Assembly: GCA_018064855.1 (NCBI GenBank)
Contig: JAGHUM010000054.1
Span: 1 to 33,356 of the forward strand
Source: Candidatus Physcocola equi
Lineage (GTDB): Bacteria; Bacteroidota; Bacteroidia; Bacteroidales; Paludibacteraceae
DNA: 33,356 bases
Direction of reading: 5' to 3'
Part shown: piece after piece, positions 1-7,966 of the stretch
Layout of the letters: each line of letters opens with the position of its first letter
Position numbering within the stretch: position 1 is the first letter of the stretch
Position numbers and translations under genes: made by a program
Notes under the pieces: model-generated
Databases searched by the model: none
Seen by the model: the letters and a program-made list of their open reading frames with translations, nothing else
What the model was told of the DNA's origin: nothing

Positions 1-200
1 GTTCTTTTGCTCTTACTCAAATCAATACTTGGAACTGCTGAAATGTGTTTTGAAATTCGCTTTCCGGAAAATAAGTTAGCTTTTTAAGGGCTGACTATTT
101 AACATTCAAGTGTATTAAATATGCACTTATACTCTTTTTCTCCACTTCCATCCTGGCAGTCGTCATCTACAAGTTCGTACCTGTATATTACACACCTCTG

Positions 201-764
201 ATGGCTATCAGAACCGTCCAGCAGAGTTTCAAAGGGAAAGAAACAAAGTGCAAAAACACATGGAAACAATATGGACTGATCAGCAAGTCCCTCAAGCAGG
301 CTGCCGTCACAGCCGAAGACTGCAATTTCTGTGAGCACAACGGATTTGACTGGAACGCAATCTCTACAGCCATAACGAACAACATATCCGGCAAACCGAA
401 AATCGGAGGAAGCACCATCTCGCAGCAAACAGCCAAAAACGTGTTCCTTTGGCCAGGAAGATCGTGGTTGCGGAAAGGACTTGAAGCCTATTTCACCTTC
501 CTCATTGAGTTGGTCTGGTCCAAAGAGCGAATCCTTGAAGTATATCTTAACATTGTGGAAATCGGCGATGGCATTTACGGAGTGGAATCGGCAGCCCAGA
601 CCTACTATGGCATTCATGCCATAGACATCAACGGGAAACAAGCCGCATCCATCATCACACAACTGCCAAGTCCGCTTAAACGCGATATCAAAAAACCAAC
701 CAAGGAAGTCATCCTCAAACAAAAGCAGATTGAAAAAGGGTTGAAACATGCAAAAATTCCGTAA
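201..764 (+). CDS. mtgA: Monofunctional peptidoglycan glycosyltransferase MtgA (5' end unresolved)
   Basis: Family GT51 enzyme that polymerises lipid II into glycan strands at the inner membrane. Visible signatures are the AEDCNF motif with the probable catalytic Glu39, GGSTISQQTAKNVFLWPG, and KERILEVYLNIVEIGDGIYG, which carries the second conserved Glu. The ATG at 201 gives 187 residues but leaves out the expected N-terminal membrane anchor. That anchor is encoded in the same frame just upstream, about 114-200 (IKYALILFF... through VIYKFVPVYYTPL). The frame is open back to a TAA at 72-74 and contains no ATG, GTG or TTG before 201. The real start is therefore either a rare codon such as ATT at 114, or it lies in frame 1 (ATG at 43) with an indel in the T5 run at 81-85. 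The identity is secure and the start is not. The next gene begins 53 bases downstream on the same strand. Confidence 0.9.
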   Translation: MAIRTVQQSFKGKETKCKNTWKQYGLISKSLKQAAVTAEDCNFCEHNGFDWNAISTAITNNISGKPKIGGSTISQQTAKNVFLWPGRSWLRKGLEAYFTFLIELVWSKERILEVYLNIVEIGDGIYGVESAAQTYYGIHAIDINGKQAASIITQLPSPLKRDIKKPTKEVILKQKQIEKGLKHAKIP

Positions 765-817
765 ATTTGCATCTATTTCACACACATCAAGCAAACAACA
801 GCATAAACAGACTCATC

Positions 818-2233
818 ATGAGCAAAATATATAACACCCCACTTAGTTACAAGTTATTGCACATTCATGGCGTCTTCGTTTTCAAGCACTGGTTTTCATC
901 CGTGGAGATCAACGGTGAGGAAAACATACCCAACAACGCCTCTGTCATATTCGCCCCCAACCACCAGAACGCATTTACCGATGCCATGGCGGTTTTAGCA
1001 GCCACTCCCGGTCCTGTTGTGTTCCTTGCTCGCGCGGACATATTCGCTAAAAGTCTGGTCGATAAAATCTTGCGTTTTCTAAAAATCATGCCTGCCTACC
1101 GCATGCGAAACGGCATCGGCAATCTGAAGAAAAACGCCGACTCTTTTGAGCAAGCCGCACAAGTGCTTGAACACAAACAATTTTTCTGCCTGATGCCGGA
1201 AGGCGGCCAAGAGGAAGTGAGAAAACTCAGACCTCTCGTAAAGGGAATGTTCCGCATAGGATTCTCCGTACAGGATCATTACAAAGATACAAAAGACAAC
1301 GTGTATATCGTGCCAACCGGCATTGACTACAGCGACTACGACCATAGTGGCGGACACCTTATCGTGAGTTTCGACAAGCCACTCAACATGAGGAACTACT
1401 ACGACAAGTATGTGGAAAACGCACCGGTCGCACAAAACGACATACGAAAAGACCTGTTCCGGAAAATGAGCACGGTGATGCTCAACATACGCACAGATGA
1501 GCACTACGACACCATCTACACCTGCTGCTACATTTACAATCTGGACAAACTGAGCGATATGGGTTGGGACGACAATGAGACCAACCGTTTGGTAGCCCGC
1601 CAGAACATTGCAGGAGACCTTGATGAGATCTGCGCATCTGGCTTATATAACAACGAGATAAATGAACTTGACGAACTGACTACAGAATGGCGCAAGCACA
1701 ACCACACCATTGAGGAAGCCGCCATCGCAAAAGAATACGGGCGTTCATTTGACGCTCAGTTGCTTTCGGCTCTCATCTACGCCATTTGTATGTCTCCACT
1801 GGCCATCTACAGCGCACTCGTCAACTGGCCGGTCTTCGCGCTTGTCAAGTCCGTTTGCGAATGGAAACTCAAAGGCACAGGTTTCTACTCCACCATCGCT
1901 TTGGCTGCCAACATGGTGTTCTACCCTATCTGGCACCTGCTTTTAGCCATCATCGGCGGCATTTTCATCACCAGTCATTTCAGTGGACTTCAAGCCCTGT
2001 TGTTCGCCATCACATTGCCAATATCCTATTTCTTCGCCTACAAATACTGGTGGAATCTGAAATACATCGGCCAACGCTTCAAAAATATCTTCTCGAAAGA
2101 AAAACTCACCGACACCATCGCAGATAAACTCACCGACTTGTTTAAGCGTTACAAGAAAGACAAAGAGGAAGGCAAAATCAATGTGAACCTTAACAGCGGT
2201 AACGCGGACGAAGACAACACCGACAACGATTAA
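818..2233 (+). CDS. PlsC-like 1-acyl-glycerophosphate acyltransferase with C-terminal membrane domain
   Basis: Probable phospholipid acyltransferase of the LPLAT/PlsC superfamily, about 471 residues. The acceptor motif NHQNAFTD matches the H-x4-D catalytic signature near residues 60-70. A later PEGG motif corresponds to the family's substrate-binding PEG block. The C-terminal third has hydrophobic stretches (around IYAICMSPLAIYSALV, MVFYPIWHLLLAIIGG and ALLFAITLPISYFFAYKYWW), so the protein is a membrane protein much longer than the minimal PlsC of about 240 residues. Its last 40 residues are charged. I chose the ATG at 818 because upstream in-frame residues from a TTG at 767 do not resemble the family. 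It sits between mtgA and ruvB, with only 3 bases before ruvB, so co-transcription is likely. Exact substrate unknown. Confidence 0.85.
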   Translation: MSKIYNTPLSYKLLHIHGVFVFKHWFSSVEINGEENIPNNASVIFAPNHQNAFTDAMAVLAATPGPVVFLARADIFAKSLVDKILRFLKIMPAYRMRNGIGNLKKNADSFEQAAQVLEHKQFFCLMPEGGQEEVRKLRPLVKGMFRIGFSVQDHYKDTKDNVYIVPTGIDYSDYDHSGGHLIVSFDKPLNMRNYYDKYVENAPVAQNDIRKDLFRKMSTVMLNIRTDEHYDTIYTCCYIYNLDKLSDMGWDDNETNRLVARQNIAGDLDEICASGLYNNEINELDELTTEWRKHNHTIEEAAIAKEYGRSFDAQLLSALIYAICMSPLAIYSALVNWPVFALVKSVCEWKLKGTGFYSTIALAANMVFYPIWHLLLAIIGGIFITSHFSGLQALLFAITLPISYFFAYKYWWNLKYIGQRFKNIFSKEKLTDTIADKLTDLFKRYKKDKEEGKINVNLNSGNADEDNTDND

Positions 2234-2236
2234 TCC

Positions 2237-3271
2237 ATGAACAACGACGAAAACTTCGACATAAGAGAATCGGCGGCTGAAAAAGAAAAAGATTTTGAAA
2301 ACGCACTGCGTCCTTTGACTTTTTCCGATTTTTCGGGACAGGCCAAAATCATTGAAAATCTGAGCATCTTTGTGCAGGCCGCCAAAATGAGACATGAGCC
2401 ACTCGACCATGTTTTGTTTTATGGTCCTCCCGGATTGGGAAAGACCACACTTTCCAACATCATTGCCAACGAACTCGGAGTAGGATTCAAAATCACATCC
2501 GGCCCGGTGCTCGACAAACCTGGAGACCTCGCCGGCTTGCTGACCAACCTGGAAGAGAACGATGTCTTGTTTATCGACGAGATTCACCGACTCAGTCCGG
2601 TTGTAGAGGAATACCTCTACTCTGCCATGGAAGACTACCGCATCGACATCATGATAGACAAAGGTCCTAATGCGCGCAGCATTCAGATCGACCTTAATCC
2701 GTTCACGTTGGTCGGAGCAACCACCAGAAGTGGTTTGCTCACCGCACCGCTTCGCGCCCGTTTCGGCATCAAGTGCCACATGGAATACTACGAGCCGGAA
2801 GTACTGGCACAAATCGTTCTTCGTTCAGCCAAACTGCTTCAAATTCCATGCGTGCCAAACGCTGCCCTCGAAATTGCGCGCCGAAGCAGAGGAACGCCCA
2901 GAATAGCCAACGCCATCTTGCGCCGAGTAAGAGACTTTGCCCAGGTTAAAGGCAATGGGAAAATCGACATGGTCATCACCAATTTCGCCCTTCAAGCACT
3001 TAACATCGACACGTACGGGCTCGACGAAATCGACACCAAACTGCTCAATACCATCATCGACAAATTCAACGGCGGACCAGTCGGTCTCACTACCATCGCC
3101 ACCGCTTTGGGAGAAGACCCCGGAACAGTGGAAGATGTGTACGAACCTTATCTTATCAAAGAGGGTTTTATCAAGCGCACACCACGAGGAAGAGAAGTCA
3201 CCAGCCTGGCATACAAGCATTTGAACAAAAAACCAGGCCCAAGGCAAGGCTCTTTGTTTGATGATGTATAA
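2237..3271 (+). CDS. ruvB: Holliday junction branch-migration ATPase RuvB
   Basis: Hexameric AAA+ motor that drives branch migration of Holliday junctions together with RuvA and RuvC. At 344 residues it has the usual length. Walker A is GPPGLGKTT (residues 63-71), Walker B is LFIDEIHR (Asp114, Glu115), sensor motif [18 protein letters not shown] follows, and the C-terminal winged helix ends with the typical TPRGR segment. The ATG lies 3 bases after the stop of the PlsC-like gene, which suggests translational coupling. ruvA and ruvC are not in the window. The TAA stop (3269-3271) touches the first base of the foldback repeat that fills the downstream gap. Confidence 0.97.
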   Translation: MNNDENFDIRESAAEKEKDFENALRPLTFSDFSGQAKIIENLSIFVQAAKMRHEPLDHVLFYGPPGLGKTTLSNIIANELGVGFKITSGPVLDKPGDLAGLLTNLEENDVLFIDEIHRLSPVVEEYLYSAMEDYRIDIMIDKGPNARSIQIDLNPFTLVGATTRSGLLTAPLRARFGIKCHMEYYEPEVLAQIVLRSAKLLQIPCVPNAALEIARRSRGTPRIANAILRRVRDFAQVKGNGKIDMVITNFALQALNIDTYGLDEIDTKLLNTIIDKFNGGPVGLTTIATALGEDPGTVEDVYEPYLIKEGFIKRTPRGREVTSLAYKHLNKKPGPRQGSLFDDV

Positions 3272-3444
3272 GAAGGTGTTTAAAATTTTTGCGAACTACT
3301 TCTTTTGGCTTTTTATAGGTCTTTTTCGTCTGTTTTGAGTGAATCTTCAGTCACAATGGCATCCATTGCTCCTTTCAGATTCACTTCAAAACATCCTGAA
3401 AAATACACATATAAAAATCTCCAACAAAAATTTAAACAACTTCT
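3271..3444 (+). repeat. Foldback (MITE-like) intergenic repeat, complete copy
   Basis: This 174-bp block is an imperfect palindrome. Its outer arms begin AGAAGGTGTTTAAAATTTTTG at 3271 and end with the near-complement ending CAACTTCT at 3444. Inner arms GTTTTGAGTGAATCT (3332-3346) and AGATTCACTTCAAAAC (3377-3392) pair except for one bulge. The centre is CAATGG-CAT-CCATTG (3354-3368), a perfect 6-bp stem. A second copy in inverted orientation starts at 33256 and matches the right half at roughly 95 percent over 100 bases. No transposase reading frame lies inside. In both places the right half faces the start of a downstream gene. It may be a non-autonomous mobile element, or a structured leader or terminator RNA. 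Confidence 0.8.
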
Positions 3445-3454
3445 AAATTTTGTT

Positions 3455-3462
3455 TACTTTTG
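3455..3462 (+). promoter_or_regulatory. Bacteroidetes-type -7 element for the dksA-like gene
   Basis: TACTTTTG fits the TAnnTTTG consensus of the primary Bacteroidetes sigma factor. It lies 10 bases after the end of the foldback repeat and about 75 bases before the ATG at 3537. No clear TTTG is seen at -33, and that position would fall inside the repeat's outer arm, so the repeat may contribute to the promoter. Confidence 0.45.
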
Positions 3463-3536
3463 TCAAAATTTACTAACCAATAATTCCAACATATCAGTCT
3501 CTGATATTTTTTATTTAACCGAAAAACATACTGATT

Positions 3537-3914
3537 ATGGCAGAAAAGACACGATACTCAGACGAAGAGTTACAGGAATTTAAAGAACTTATCCTCAGCA
3601 AACTGGAAAAAGCCAAAGCCGAATACGAATCGCTTCGCGCAAGCATGAATAACACCGACGGCAACGACATCAGCGACACTTGCCCTACCTTCAAGGCGCT
3701 TGAAGAAGGAGCCAGCACTCTTTCCAAAGAGGAAGCCGGACGCCAGGCGCAACGCCAAATGCAGTTTATTCAGCACCTGCAAGCAGCGCTCGTACGCATT
3801 GAGAATAAGACTTACGGCATTTGCCGCACTACCGGCAAACTCATTCCAAAAGAAAGACTCCGTGCTGTGCCTCACACTACGCAGAGCGTAGAAGCGAAAA
3901 CAATGAAGAAATAA
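3537..3914 (+). CDS. DksA/TraR-family protein lacking the zinc-finger cysteines
   Basis: A 125-residue protein with a long helical N-terminal region (about residues 8-90) and the C-terminal DksA/TraR signature YGICxxTGKLIPKERLRAVP. DksA-type proteins enter the RNA polymerase secondary channel and modulate rRNA and stress promoters with ppGpp. The usual four-cysteine finger is broken. Cys96 is kept, but the partner position is Thr99 and the distal pair is Ser117 and Ala120, so zinc binding in the usual way is not possible. The GKLIPKERL core is intact, which argues for a functional cysteine-free variant rather than decay. It is followed by lspA 41 bases later. Role in transcription is inferred from family only. 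Confidence 0.85.
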   Translation: MAEKTRYSDEELQEFKELILSKLEKAKAEYESLRASMNNTDGNDISDTCPTFKALEEGASTLSKEEAGRQAQRQMQFIQHLQAALVRIENKTYGICRTTGKLIPKERLRAVPHTTQSVEAKTMKK

Positions 3915-3955
3915 CCGCCAGTCGCACCAGCAACTGCGTTATAATTTGATCAAAA

Positions 3956-4600
3956 ATGAACGACAAACTGAAATCCAACCTTTTTCTCTGCGGTGGCATA
4001 GTCCTTCTCGTTGTCATCCTCGACCAGTTCATCAAATACTGGGTAAGAGCAAACATCGGAGACGGGCCCAACATTGAAGTTACTTCTTGGTTTTATCTCT
4101 GCTTCGTGGAAAACAACGGTATGGCATTCGGCATGTCTTTTTTCGACAAAATTTATCTCACCCTCTTCCGTATTGCAGCCCTTTTTGGTTTGGGTTACTG
4201 CGTGTATTACATACTGTCGAGGAAATACTCCTTAGGTCTGGCAATCGGCGTCACACTTATCCTTGCCGGCGCTCTGGGAAACATTATCGACTGTGTTTTC
4301 TTCGGAGTAATCTACGATGGAGGAGATTGGTTGTATGGGAAAGTGGTAGATATGTTCCATTTCCCGCTTATTCACTCCACATGGCCCGATTGGACACCCT
4401 GGGCGGGGCAGTCATTGGTGTTTTTCCGTCCGGTTTTTAACTTCGCAGACGCTGCCATCACAACTGGTGTAGCCTACTCTCTGCTTTTCCATAGCAAAGA
4501 AATGGGCCAGTTGCTTGAATGGAACGACGAAGAAAAAAAGACAGAAGACAACAAAAAGTCGGACAACACCACTAATTCTTCAGAAAACGATGAAGCATAA
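3956..4600 (+). CDS. lspA: Lipoprotein signal peptidase (signal peptidase II)
   Basis: Inner-membrane aspartyl protease that cleaves prolipoprotein signal peptides after lipidation. Conserved blocks are ILDQFIKYWV (Asp23), NNGMAFGM, GALGNIIDCV, VVDMFHF (Asp132) and FNFADAAI (Asp165). The last two aspartates match the catalytic dyad. At 214 residues it is longer than the typical 160-170. The extra length is an insertion between the catalytic blocks (DGGDWLYGK and a Trp/Pro-rich stretch) plus a charged C-terminal tail rich in Glu, Lys and Asn. Its 3' end overlaps the next gene, a lipoprotein and likely substrate, by 11 bases. Confidence 0.95.
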   Translation: MNDKLKSNLFLCGGIVLLVVILDQFIKYWVRANIGDGPNIEVTSWFYLCFVENNGMAFGMSFFDKIYLTLFRIAALFGLGYCVYYILSRKYSLGLAIGVTLILAGALGNIIDCVFFGVIYDGGDWLYGKVVDMFHFPLIHSTWPDWTPWAGQSLVFFRPVFNFADAAITTGVAYSLLFHSKEMGQLLEWNDEEKKTEDNKKSDNTTNSSENDEA

Positions 4601-4928
4601 AATATTGATTCTTATTGCATTCTTCAGCGCATCCATCGCTATGTCGTCATGCAAACCAGACGTAGGAAAACCAGAACTTTCCAAAGACAAAATGGTGCGA
4701 TTGCTGATTGACGTACATTTGGCACAAGCATATGCCAGCAGATCTTCCATGACGAACACATCGGAATTCGACCACAATCAACTCTACCGTTCCGTTCTCG
4801 ACAAGCATGGTGTGACCGAGGCACAATTCGACTCATCCGTGGCATGGTACGCCAGAAATGCAAACGACTACAAAGCCATCTATAATATAGTGAAAGATTC
4901 GCTAAAGAGAAGACAGTTGAAACTGTAA
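4590..4928 (+). CDS. Small lipoprotein, DUF4296 family
   Basis: A 112-residue protein. Residues 1-19 form a lipoprotein signal peptide (MKHKILILIAFFSASIAMSSC) with lipobox-like AMSSC, so the mature protein would start at the Cys. The rest is helical and polar, with the pattern MVRLLIDVHLAQAYASR near the start of the mature part, as seen in the DUF4296 family of Bacteroidetes lipoproteins. The start at 4590 is preferred to an earlier frame start at 4515 because the signal peptide begins there, and this makes the gene overlap lspA by 11 bases. Function unknown. A strong terminator follows. Confidence 0.8.
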   Translation: MKHKILILIAFFSASIAMSSCKPDVGKPELSKDKMVRLLIDVHLAQAYASRSSMTNTSEFDHNQLYRSVLDKHGVTEAQFDSSVAWYARNANDYKAIYNIVKDSLKRRQLKL

Positions 4929-4953
4929 TAATACGGGACACCATGTAAAAAAC

Positions 4954-4998
4954 AAACTTCATTATGAGGAACACCTCATAATGAAGTTTGCTTTGTTT
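4954..4998 (+). terminator. Intrinsic terminator after the lspA/DUF4296 unit
   Basis: AAACTTCATTATGAGG (4954-4969), loop AACA, and a perfect 16-base complement (4974-4989), followed by GCTTTGTTTTT. It closes the operon that contains the dksA-like gene, lspA and the lipoprotein. Confidence 0.85.
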
Positions 4999-5097
4999 TT
5001 GTTCCAGCAGTTCAACCGATCAAAGACAGAAAAAAAGGTGTTTTCAGCATTTTTTCGCAGAAAATTCAAAGAAATCACACGAATTTGAGAAAAAATA

Positions 5098-5128
5098 TTG
5101 CACAATACAAATAAACGTTATACATTTG
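5098..5128 (+). promoter_or_regulatory. Canonical Bacteroidetes promoter of the candidate small RNA
   Basis: TTG at 5098-5100, 20 bases of spacer, then TACATTTG at 5121-5128. This fits the phylum's -33/-7 consensus. A transcript should start at about 5132-5136, ahead of the hairpin unit and not next to any coding start. Confidence 0.7.
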
Positions 5129-5132
5129 CAGT

Positions 5133-5210
5133 GCAAACAAAAACAGATAGATTTTTCATAGTTAAGGTTAAATTTAGTCGAGGACGTTGGGAAACGTCCT
5201 CGACTTTTTT
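5133..5210 (+). ncRNA. Candidate small RNA (or ctpA leader/attenuator)
   Basis: The unit is about 75-80 nt long. It runs from the predicted start of the promoter at 5098-5128 to a perfect 12-bp hairpin, GTCGAGGACGTT-GGGA-AACGTCCTCGAC (5177-5204), followed by six T. That hairpin has the form of an intrinsic terminator. A separate -7 element for ctpA (TACCTTTG, 5231-5238) lies downstream, so the unit seems to be transcribed independently. No ORF of note fits inside; a TTG-started frame running through it into ctpA has no family similarity. It could also act as an attenuator for ctpA. No known RNA family is recognised. Confidence 0.5.
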
Positions 5211-5230
5211 ATTGCTATTATTATTTTTCT

Positions 5231-5238
5231 TACCTTTG
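5231..5238 (+). promoter_or_regulatory. -7 element of ctpA
   Basis: TACCTTTG matches TAnnTTTG and stands 39 bases before the ctpA ATG. A TTG lies about 16 bases upstream, slightly closer than usual. It would make a short-leader ctpA mRNA that starts after the upstream hairpin. Confidence 0.5.
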
Positions 5239-5277
5239 TCTCTGTATAATAATGACCACATATCATCACAGCATAAC

Positions 5278-7044
5278 ATGCGCAACTATTTCAAATTTCT
5301 TTTCGTATTGCTTTCTGTTGGTTCGCTCAACGCTAATGCCAACGACACCACAAAAGTGAATAAAGAAGGAAGCCACGACTTTCAGATTTCCAAAAGTCTG
5401 GACATTTTCAATTCTGTCGTCAAAGAACTTGATTTGTTTTATGTAGATACCATCAAACCGGAAAAGACGGTGGAAAAAGGCATCCGGTATATGCTATCGT
5501 CCACCGACCCCTACACCACCTATTTCGCCGAGCGCGAAATGCAAGACCTGAAATTCATGACCACAGGTTCTTACGCAGGTGTGGGCGCAATCATTTCCGT
5601 GAACGAGAAGAAACAAGTATTCATTTCTGAAATCTACGAAGGTAAACCTGCCTACAAAGCAGGCTTAAGAGCCGGAGACGTTTTTGTCTCGGTTGACGAA
5701 GTCGCCACCGATGGCAAAACAACAGACGCAGTCAGCAAAATGCTGCGCGGAGAACCCAAAACCATTACAAAAGTGGTGGTGGATCGACCAAACAAAGGAA
5801 TAGTGAAAACAGATGTGTTGCGCGAAAACATCATCATCGACCCTATCACCTACTACGCCATGATAGCGCCGCAAGTGGGATACATCTGTATGTCGAGTTT
5901 CACAGACCAATCGTACGACTCATTTGAAAAAGCATATAACAGCCTCAAGTCGCAAGGCATGAAGAAACTGGTATTCGACCTCCGTGATAATCCGGGGGGA
6001 CTTCTTTCTGAAGCCACCAAAATCATCAACATGTTTGTACCGAAAGGCACTAAACTCGTCTATACGAAAGGAAAAGAAAAACGCTGGAATTCAGAGTATT
6101 GGTCCACAATGGCTCCTGTTGACACCACCATTCCCATCGCAGTGCTGGTGAGCAACAACTCAGCATCCGCAGCAGAAATCGTAAGTGGATCGCTTCAAGA
6201 CCTCGACCGTGCGGTCATTGTCGGCGAACGCACCTATGGTAAAGGTTTGGTGCAAACCACCCGCGACCTCCCTTACGGGGGCAGCCTCAAAGTCACCATC
6301 TCTAAATACCATATTCCAAGCGGACGCTGCATTCAGGCCATCGACTATGCAAAGAGAGATGAGAACGGAACAGTCAAAAGAATACCAGACAGCCTTACCC
6401 ACGAATTTAAGACTGCACACGGACGTATTGTGAGAGACGGTTGTGGCATCAGTCCAGACGTTTACACCCCACGCGAGAAAAACGCCCCAATCACCTACAG
6501 CCTCTACGCGAAAAACATCATCTTCAACTTTGTCACAGACCATCAAAAGAACGACTCTAAGATGACAAGTGTTGACGACATCAGAATCACCGACAACATT
6601 TTCAACGACTTCAAAGAATACGTGAAAAAAAGCGGTTTCACCTATAAAACAAAAAGTGAAGATGGCCTGAAAACACTTATTGAAATCGCAGAAAAAGAAG
6701 GAATGGACAAATACGCCAAGGCACAGTTCGACTCGCTAAAAGCACATTTGAAACCAAACTTGGAAGCAGAACTCGACTCCAACAAGGCAGACATCTCTAA
6801 ATTCATCGCCATCGAGATGGCAAGACGCAACTTTTACCAAAAGGGTGCCATGGCGCAAAGTCTCAAAGGAGACAACGCACTCCAGCAAGCCATCAACATT
6901 CTGCAGGATGACAAGCAATACAAAGATTTGCTGCGGAAAGCAATTGTAGGAGACGAACGCGAAAAACAAGCCGAAGCAGAAGCCCATAATAACAAAGACG
7001 AAGAAAACCCAGACGAAAACGACGACGTAGAAGAAGAGAACTAA
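5278..7044 (+). CDS. C-terminal processing peptidase, S41 family (CtpA/Prc-like)
   Basis: Periplasmic serine protease of 588 residues with a PDZ domain. The ATG at 5278 begins a signal peptide (MRNYFKFLFVLLSVGSLNANA), so I reject the in-frame TTG at 5098. Order: N-terminal helical domain, PDZ (about residues 95-185, including SYAGVGAIISV and GKPAYKAGLRAGDVFVSVD), then the S41 core with VFDLRDNPGG. The catalytic dyad is Ser297 in NNSASAAE and Lys322 in TYGKG, spaced 25 residues as in E. coli Prc. The C-terminus is long, helical and ends in an acidic Asp/Glu-rich tail. Such proteases trim or degrade envelope proteins and peptidoglycan hydrolases. The stop overlaps the next ATG by one base (TAATG). 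Confidence 0.95.
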   Translation: MRNYFKFLFVLLSVGSLNANANDTTKVNKEGSHDFQISKSLDIFNSVVKELDLFYVDTIKPEKTVEKGIRYMLSSTDPYTTYFAEREMQDLKFMTTGSYAGVGAIISVNEKKQVFISEIYEGKPAYKAGLRAGDVFVSVDEVATDGKTTDAVSKMLRGEPKTITKVVVDRPNKGIVKTDVLRENIIIDPITYYAMIAPQVGYICMSSFTDQSYDSFEKAYNSLKSQGMKKLVFDLRDNPGGLLSEATKIINMFVPKGTKLVYTKGKEKRWNSEYWSTMAPVDTTIPIAVLVSNNSASAAEIVSGSLQDLDRAVIVGERTYGKGLVQTTRDLPYGGSLKVTISKYHIPSGRCIQAIDYAKRDENGTVKRIPDSLTHEFKTAHGRIVRDGCGISPDVYTPREKNAPITYSLYAKNIIFNFVTDHQKNDSKMTSVDDIRITDNIFNDFKEYVKKSGFTYKTKSEDGLKTLIEIAEKEGMDKYAKAQFDSLKAHLKPNLEAELDSNKADISKFIAIEMARRNFYQKGAMAQSLKGDNALQQAINILQDDKQYKDLLRKAIVGDEREKQAEAEAHNNKDEENPDENDDVEEEN

Positions 7045-7784
7045 TGAAAGCAATGATTTTCGCCGCCGGACTCGGCACCAGGTTAAAACCCATCACAGAC
7101 TCCATTCCCAAAGCATTGGTACCAATTTCAGGCAAAACATTGCTCGAGCACGTTGCACTGAAACTAATTGATGCCGGTTTCAATGATTTGGTAATCAATG
7201 TACATCATTTCAGCCAGCAAATCATCGACTTTCTCAAAGCCAACAATAATTTCGGCGTGAGAATACAGGTCAGTGATGAAACCGACCAACTACTCGACAC
7301 AGGTGGCGGAATACGTAAAGCCACATCTTTCCTGCAAGGCAACGAGCCTTTTCTGGTGCATAATGTCGATATTCTTTCCAACGTGGATCTCAAAGCCATT
7401 TGGGACACACACAACCAAACGAACGCAGACGCCACACTTCTCGTCAGCGAACGACAAACACAGCGCTACCTGCTTTTCGACCAAGAGGAGAACATGAGAC
7501 TGAAGGGATGGACCAACATCGCAACCGGCGAAGTAAAATCCCCATTCCCCGACTTCACACCGGATGGATATGCCCGTTACGCATTTGCCGGCATACATGT
7601 CATCAGCCCCCAGATACTGCAAAGCATGGCCAACTGGCCTGAGAAATTCCCCATCATGGATTTTTATCTGAAAGAGGCAGAGGCACTGCACATCCAAGCA
7701 AATGTAGCCAACAACTTAAAAATGATAGACGTAGGGAAAATCAACGCAATAGAGCAAGCGGAACAGTTTTTGAAGGATAATTAA
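7044..7784 (+). CDS. Sugar-1-phosphate nucleotidyltransferase, MurU/GlmU-N-like
   Basis: Rossmann-type nucleotidyltransferase, 246 residues. The N-terminal motif is MIFAAGLGTRLKPITDSIPKALVPI, the usual G-x-G-T-R-x-x-P-x-x-x-x-x-P-K signature. LDTGGGI and HNVDILSNVD (metal-binding Asp) follow. There is no left-handed beta-helix domain, so this is a free-standing enzyme. By length and motifs it resembles MurU, which makes UDP-MurNAc in peptidoglycan recycling, but related enzymes act on heptose or mannose phosphates. The usual AmgK-like kinase partner is not adjacent. Translational coupling to ctpA through TAATG suggests an envelope role. Confidence 0.8.
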   Translation: MKAMIFAAGLGTRLKPITDSIPKALVPISGKTLLEHVALKLIDAGFNDLVINVHHFSQQIIDFLKANNNFGVRIQVSDETDQLLDTGGGIRKATSFLQGNEPFLVHNVDILSNVDLKAIWDTHNQTNADATLLVSERQTQRYLLFDQEENMRLKGWTNIATGEVKSPFPDFTPDGYARYAFAGIHVISPQILQSMANWPEKFPIMDFYLKEAEALHIQANVANNLKMIDVGKINAIEQAEQFLKDN

Positions 7785-7836
7785 AAACAACGCTTCTTTT
7801 TTTCGACAAATTCAAAGCATTTATTGATTTTTTTCC

Positions 7837-7844
7837 TATCTTTG
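7837..7844 (+). promoter_or_regulatory. -7 element upstream of the type A T9SS protein gene
   Basis: TATCTTTG matches TAnnTTTG. It leaves a long leader of about 115 bases, which holds an 8-bp inverted repeat (TTGCGAAT near 7877 and ATTCGCAA near 7913). No convincing -33 element is seen. Confidence 0.4.
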
Positions 7845-7966
7845 AGCAATTATACACATAAGTAGGATAAAAAAATTGCGAATATGCGAAACAAATTTAA
7901 GAAATGCCGCCATTCGCAAAGAAACATAAATATAGAACAAAAAAACAAACACAAAAATATAGTGAT

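Noticed and set aside
1..87. End of an upstream gene (open frame 1 to TAA at 85)
   Set aside because: Only 28 codons, no recognisable C-terminus; it is better considered as the possible true 5' end of mtgA.
99..794. 231-codon ORF on the - strand opposite mtgA
   Set aside because: Antisense shadow. The + strand has clear GT51 motifs and the - frame matches no family.
1943..2812. 289-codon ORF on the - strand across the PlsC-like/ruvB junction
   Set aside because: It spans two real + strand genes and has low-complexity Val/Phe-rich sequence typical of a shadow frame.
3305..3583. 92-codon + strand ORF in the ruvB/dksA-like gap
   Set aside because: It runs through the foldback repeat and into the dksA-like gene out of frame; the coded residues have no family likeness and the repeat explains the sequence.
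4717..4734. TTGGCACAAGCATATGCC as a sigma-54 site
   Set aside because: It lies inside the lipoprotein gene, and the base pair after 10 positions is TG, not GC.
5098..5277. N-terminal extension of ctpA from a TTG
   Set aside because: It crosses the promoter and the terminator hairpin; a proper signal peptide starts at the ATG at 5278.
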